From Flavobacterium swingsii (GTDB lineage: Bacteria; Bacteroidota; Bacteroidia; Flavobacteriales; Flavobacteriaceae): DNA of 64,000 nucleotides. This document shows, piece by piece, positions 60,577 through 64,000 of the stretch. Every line of letters starts with the position of its first letter. Position 1 is the stretch's first letter. Made by a program: the position numbers and the translations under genes. The notes under the pieces were generated by a model. The model was not told where the DNA came from. It was given only the letters and a program-made list of their open reading frames with translations, and did no database searches. The DNA lies in the NCBI RefSeq assembly GCF_900111965.1, contig NZ_FOJT01000001.1:248001-312000 (forward strand). The letters are read 5' to 3'.

Positions 60577-62361
60577 TTACATTCTTTCAGGAACATCAAT
60601 CCCTAAAAGTTTGAAAGCTGTTTTTATAGTATCTGCAACTTTTTTAGATAATTGCACTCTGAATACTTTTTTGTCGTGATTTTCTTCACCAAGAATAGAA
60701 ACCGTTTGGTAAAACGAGTTGTATTCTTTTACTAAATCATAAATATAATTTGCTAATAAAGCTGGACTATGATTAGTCGCAGCGCTCTGAATCACTTCAG
60801 GATACATTTCTATTTGTTTGATGAGTTCTTTTTCTTTTGGGTGCAATGTCATTTCGACTGCGCTCAATGTGACAGACGAATCGAAATTTGCTTTTCGCAA
60901 AATAGATTGAATACGAGCGTAAGTATATTGGATAAATGGCCCAGTATTTCCTGCAAAATCGACAGATTCTTCTGGATTAAACATCATCGATTTTTTAGGA
61001 TCAACCTTAAGCATATAATATTTAAGTGCGCCCAAACCAATGGTTTTATACAATGCTTCTTTTTCTTCTTTAGAATAATCTTCTAATTTGCCTAAATCCT
61101 CCGATAATTTTTGAGCGGTTTCGGTCATTTCTTCCATCAAATCATCGGCATCAACTACTGTTCCTTCACGAGATTTCATTTTTCCAGAAGGCAATTCGAC
61201 CATTCCGTAAGATAGATGAAATAAGCTTGAAGCCCAATCGAATCCTAATTTCTTTAATATCAAAAATAAAACTTTAAAATGATAATCTTGCTCGTTACCT
61301 ACAGTGTAAACCATTCCACCAACGTCTGAAAAATCCTTAACACGCTGAATCGCTGTCCCTATGTCTTGTGTCATATAAACCGCTGTTCCGTCAGAACGCA
61401 ATACAATTTTACGATCTAATCCGTCTTCTGTCAAATCTATCCAAACTGAACCATCAGGATCTTTTTCGAAAACACCTTTATCTAATCCTATTTGAACGAC
61501 TTCTTTTCCTAATAAATAGGTGTTACTTTCGTAATAGTAAGAATCGAAATTGACTCCTAAATTTTTATATGTTGTTGCAAAACCATCGTAAACCCATTGG
61601 TTCATGGTTTTCCAAAGTGCAATTACTTCTGGTTTTCCAGCTTCCCAATCGAGAAGCATTTGTTGGGCTTCTATAATGATTGGCGCTTGTTTTTTAGCTT
61701 CTTCTTCGGTTTTTCCTTGCAACATTAATTCGCTAATTTCTGTCTTATAGGTTTTATCAAAGGCAACATAATATTTACCAACTAATTTGTCACCTTTTAG
61801 ACCCGAAGTTTGTGGCGTTTCGCCATTTCCAAATTTTTGCCAAGCGAGCATCGATTTACAAATATGAATGCCTCGATCGTTAATAATCTGTGTTTTGTAT
61901 ACTTTTTTGCCCGAAGCTTTAATAATTTCGGCAACAGAATATCCTAAAAGATTATTACGAACGTGACCTAAATGCAATGGTTTGTTGGTGTTTGGCGAAG
62001 AATATTCGACCATAATAGCTTTTTCATTTTCTTTTGGAGATACAAAACCAAATTGTTCGTTGGTCTTTATTCCGTTAAAGAAATCGATATAATATTCGTT
62101 ACCAATTACAATATTCAAGAAACCTGAAACTACATTGAAAGCTTCGACTTCGGTTACATTTTCGACTAAATAATTTCCAATTTTATTTCCTAAATCAACT
62201 GGATTCCCTTTTATCACTTTCAATAACGGAAAAATTACCATAGTAATATCTCCTTCAAATTCTTTCCGTGTCGATTGAAATTCTATTTTTTCGATTGTAA
62301 CCTCGAAAAGTTCCTGAATTGCGATTTTGATACTTGGAATTAGAATTTCTTGTAGTGACAT
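60577..62361 (-). CDS. argS: Arginyl-tRNA synthetase
   Basis: This 594-residue class I synthetase charges tRNA-Arg. It has the HIGH-type motif SPNTNKPLHLGHVRNN (about 118-133), the KMSKS-type region PSGKMKSREGTVVDADDLM (about 396-414), and a helical anticodon-binding end with family tail FKLLGIDVPERM. It is full length for the family and a single-gene unit. Confidence 0.97.
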   Translation of the reverse strand: MSLQEILIPSIKIAIQELFEVTIEKIEFQSTRKEFEGDITMVIFPLLKVIKGNPVDLGNKIGNYLVENVTEVEAFNVVSGFLNIVIGNEYYIDFFNGIKTNEQFGFVSPKENEKAIMVEYSSPNTNKPLHLGHVRNNLLGYSVAEIIKASGKKVYKTQIINDRGIHICKSMLAWQKFGNGETPQTSGLKGDKLVGKYYVAFDKTYKTEISELMLQGKTEEEAKKQAPIIIEAQQMLLDWEAGKPEVIALWKTMNQWVYDGFATTYKNLGVNFDSYYYESNTYLLGKEVVQIGLDKGVFEKDPDGSVWIDLTEDGLDRKIVLRSDGTAVYMTQDIGTAIQRVKDFSDVGGMVYTVGNEQDYHFKVLFLILKKLGFDWASSLFHLSYGMVELPSGKMKSREGTVVDADDLMEEMTETAQKLSEDLGKLEDYSKEEKEALYKTIGLGALKYYMLKVDPKKSMMFNPEESVDFAGNTGPFIQYTYARIQSILRKANFDSSVTLSAVEMTLHPKEKELIKQIEMYPEVIQSAATNHSPALLANYIYDLVKEYNSFYQTVSILGEENHDKKVFRVQLSKKVADTIKTAFKLLGIDVPERM

Positions 62362-62381
62362 TTTTACTTTTTTTAAGATGC

Positions 62382-62389
62382 CAAAGATA
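62382..62389 (-). promoter_or_regulatory. Predicted -7 box of argS
   Basis: The minus strand reads TATCTTTG (TANNTTTG), 20 bp before the argS start codon. Around it CTATTT...AAATAG forms a weak palindrome. Confidence 0.5.
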
Positions 62390-62561
62390 CTATTTTATTC
62401 TAAATAGTCAAAGGGCGTAAAGTTCTAACTCCTTACTAAACTGAATGGTTTATTTATCTAAAATGCTTCATAATTTAGTTATTTTAAAATAAAAATCTAA
62501 ATTTGTAGTAAATTTAAGTAAGAATTACCTTTAGAACAATCATATTTAAAGTATCACAATT

Positions 62562-64000
62562 ATGAGAAAAATTATCTTTCTATGTTTTCTATTTGCCAAT
62601 CTATCTGCATTTGCACAATACAATTCTGACGCTCCTTGGATGCAAAGTTTGCAATCTAAAAATGGTAATGCAACAATGACAGAAATGAAAAATGCCTTTG
62701 ACGAGTATTGGCTACACCATGACAGAGATATTAAAGGAAGTGGCTACAAACCCTTTATGCGTTGGGTTAACCATCAAGAAAATCAGCTTCATGATGATGG
62801 TACAATACTAACAAATGAGGAATTACTTGAAATTTATAATACTAAAAAACAATCACAAAGTAACCGAAGCGTTACTGCTACAAGTAATTGGCAACCAGTT
62901 CTTGGAACATTGCCTTATATAAATTCAGGTTCTTGGTCATCAGGTCAAGGACGTGTGCAAGCTGTTGCTGTAGATCCTAACAATGCAAGTATAATATATG
63001 CTGGTACTCCTGCGGGTGGTGTTTGGAAATCGACTAACGCAGGGACTACTTTTGTTCCTTTGTTTGATGAATTCCCGCAAATTGGGGTTTCAGGAATTGC
63101 TATCGACCCTAACAATTCTAACATAATCTATATTGCAACTGGAGATAGAGATCATTCAGACACAAATTTTGTTGGTGTGTACAAATCGATAGATGGTGGT
63201 ACAACTTGGAATGTAACTGGTACTATTTCTGGGGCAAGTAGAGCATCTGATCTTTATGTAAATCCTTCCAATTCTAATATGGTTTGGGTTGCTACAAGTG
63301 CTGGTCTTTATAAATCCGTAAATGCTGGAACTTCTTGGACAAGAACTTTGACTGGAAACATAAAAGATATTAAAATTAAACCAACAGACCCAACAATAGT
63401 ATATGCTGTAAGCGCTTCTACTTTTTATAGATCTACAGATTCAGGCAGTACTTTTACAACAATAACTTCTGGATTACCTGCTTCTTCTGGGCGATTGGTT
63501 ATTGATGTTACTCCTGCAGATCCAAATTATATTTATGTTTTAAGTGCTACTACAGGTAATGGATATCAGGGTATTTATAAATCGACAGATTCAGGATTAA
63601 ATTTTGCTATAACAGCAAATGTTACCAATGTTTTAGAATCTACACAAGCATGGTATGATTTGGCCCTTGCGGTATCAACCACAAATGCTGAAGAAATCTA
63701 CACAGGTTGTTTGAATGTTTGGAAATCGATAAATGGCGGAACATCCTTTACAAAAATGAACAATTGGAGCTCGCCTTCGGCGGCAGCATACACCCACGCG
63801 GATATTCATATTTTAAGGTTTTTCGGAACAAAATTATATTGTGGAAGCGATGGCGGTATTTATGTTTCGTCAAATGGAGGAACTATTTTTACCGATTTAA
63901 CAAAAACCATTCAAAACGGAATAATTTATAAACTGGCCGTAGCAAAACAAACCTCATCTAAAATGATTACTGGACACCAAGACAATGGTGGTCACGCTTT
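62562..64000 (+). CDS. Secreted BNR-repeat (sortilin-like beta-propeller) protein, 3' end missing
   Basis: From the ATG at 62562, 479 codons run open to the window edge. The signal peptide is residues 1-19 (ending SAFAQ). A charged N-terminal region (about 20-110: EYWLHHDRDIKGSGYKPFMRW) precedes BNR/sortilin-type beta-propeller blades (about 120-479) with repeated (V/I)YKS-x-DGG-x-TW and DPNN-x-x-IIY. Proteins of this build in Bacteroidota usually end in a T9SS sorting domain and are surface enzymes or adhesins, but that end is not visible. No catalytic motif can be confirmed. Confidence 0.88.
   Translation, partial: MRKIIFLCFLFANLSAFAQYNSDAPWMQSLQSKNGNATMTEMKNAFDEYWLHHDRDIKGSGYKPFMRWVNHQENQLHDDGTILTNEELLEIYNTKKQSQSNRSVTATSNWQPVLGTLPYINSGSWSSGQGRVQAVAVDPNNASIIYAGTPAGGVWKSTNAGTTFVPLFDEFPQIGVSGIAIDPNNSNIIYIATGDRDHSDTNFVGVYKSIDGGTTWNVTGTISGASRASDLYVNPSNSNMVWVATSAGLYKSVNAGTSWTRTLTGNIKDIKIKPTDPTIVYAVSASTFYRSTDSGSTFTTITSGLPASSGRLVIDVTPADPNYIYVLSATTGNGYQGIYKSTDSGLNFAITANVTNVLESTQAWYDLALAVSTTNAEEIYTGCLNVWKSINGGTSFTKMNNWSSPSAAAYTHADIHILRFFGTKLYCGSDGGIYVSSNGGTIFTDLTKTIQNGIIYKLAVAKQTSSKMITGHQDNGGHA

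Overview
This window looks like chromosomal DNA of a Flavobacterium-type member of the Bacteroidota. The evidence is AT-rich DNA, promoters with the Bacteroidota -7 box TANNTTTG in front of many genes, secreted proteins with type IX secretion (T9SS) C-terminal sorting domains, TonB-dependent receptors, DUF4252 and HmuY families, a split transketolase, and a zeaxanthin-type carotenoid cluster. No phage, insertion sequence or CRISPR array was seen. The species cannot be named from the sequence alone.

Layout. 1-208: 5' end of trxB. 306-2935: a LuxR-type response regulator and its TPR histidine kinase, divergent from three large T9SS surface proteins (3118-11036: a beta-helix protein, an SBBP-repeat/LamG protein and a LamG/Ig-like protein). 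Each of these three genes has the same GGGG-TTT-CCCC promoter element at identical spacing. 11108-17106: dnaB, accA, an EamA transporter, lptG and tgt on the minus strand. 17286-19122: a PhoD-like phosphatase with T9SS tail, broken by a one-base frameshift. 19286-21795: the two transketolase halves with an unknown exported protein between them. 21872-24854: FKBP lipoprotein, S4 protein, methyltransferase, phosphoribosyltransferase and aroK. 24981-25279: two identical tRNA-Lys and one tRNA-Leu.

25484-30402 is a carotenoid locus: crtY divergent from a MerR/B12-binding (CarH/LitR-like) regulator, then crtI-crtB-crtZ. 30456-32495 is an ECF sigma factor, a probable anti-sigma protein and two DUF4252 proteins. 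32634-42361 is devoted to cobalamin: a B12 riboswitch controlling a BtuB-like receptor and a BtuG-like surface propeller, a lower-ligand and nucleotide-loop assembly operon (Cys-rich protein, cobU, a bluB-cobT fusion, cobS, cobC), and a divergent BtuF/BtuC uptake operon without an ATPase gene. Imported corrinoid would be remodelled to cobalamin, a form of which the CarH-like regulator 10 kb away probably needs.

42464-49363: glycosyltransferase, ECF sigma factor, TonB, lipA, gap and a hybrid histidine kinase. 49350-55234: a minus-strand set (purine nucleoside phosphorylase, lpxK, GNAT, folD, ffh, thioesterase, PAS protein). 55614-55793: a 59-residue gene. 55922-60522: a HmuY/TonB-receptor haem or iron uptake pair, divergent from a DUF6607 gene across a promoter region with two Fur-like half-palindromes. 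60577-62361: argS. 62562-64000: start of another secreted BNR/beta-propeller protein, cut by the window edge.

Translation starts were moved inward for many genes, because the longest open frames began at TTG or at out-of-family extensions. Four genes (btuC, the second ECF sigma factor, gap and possibly others) seem really to use TTG.
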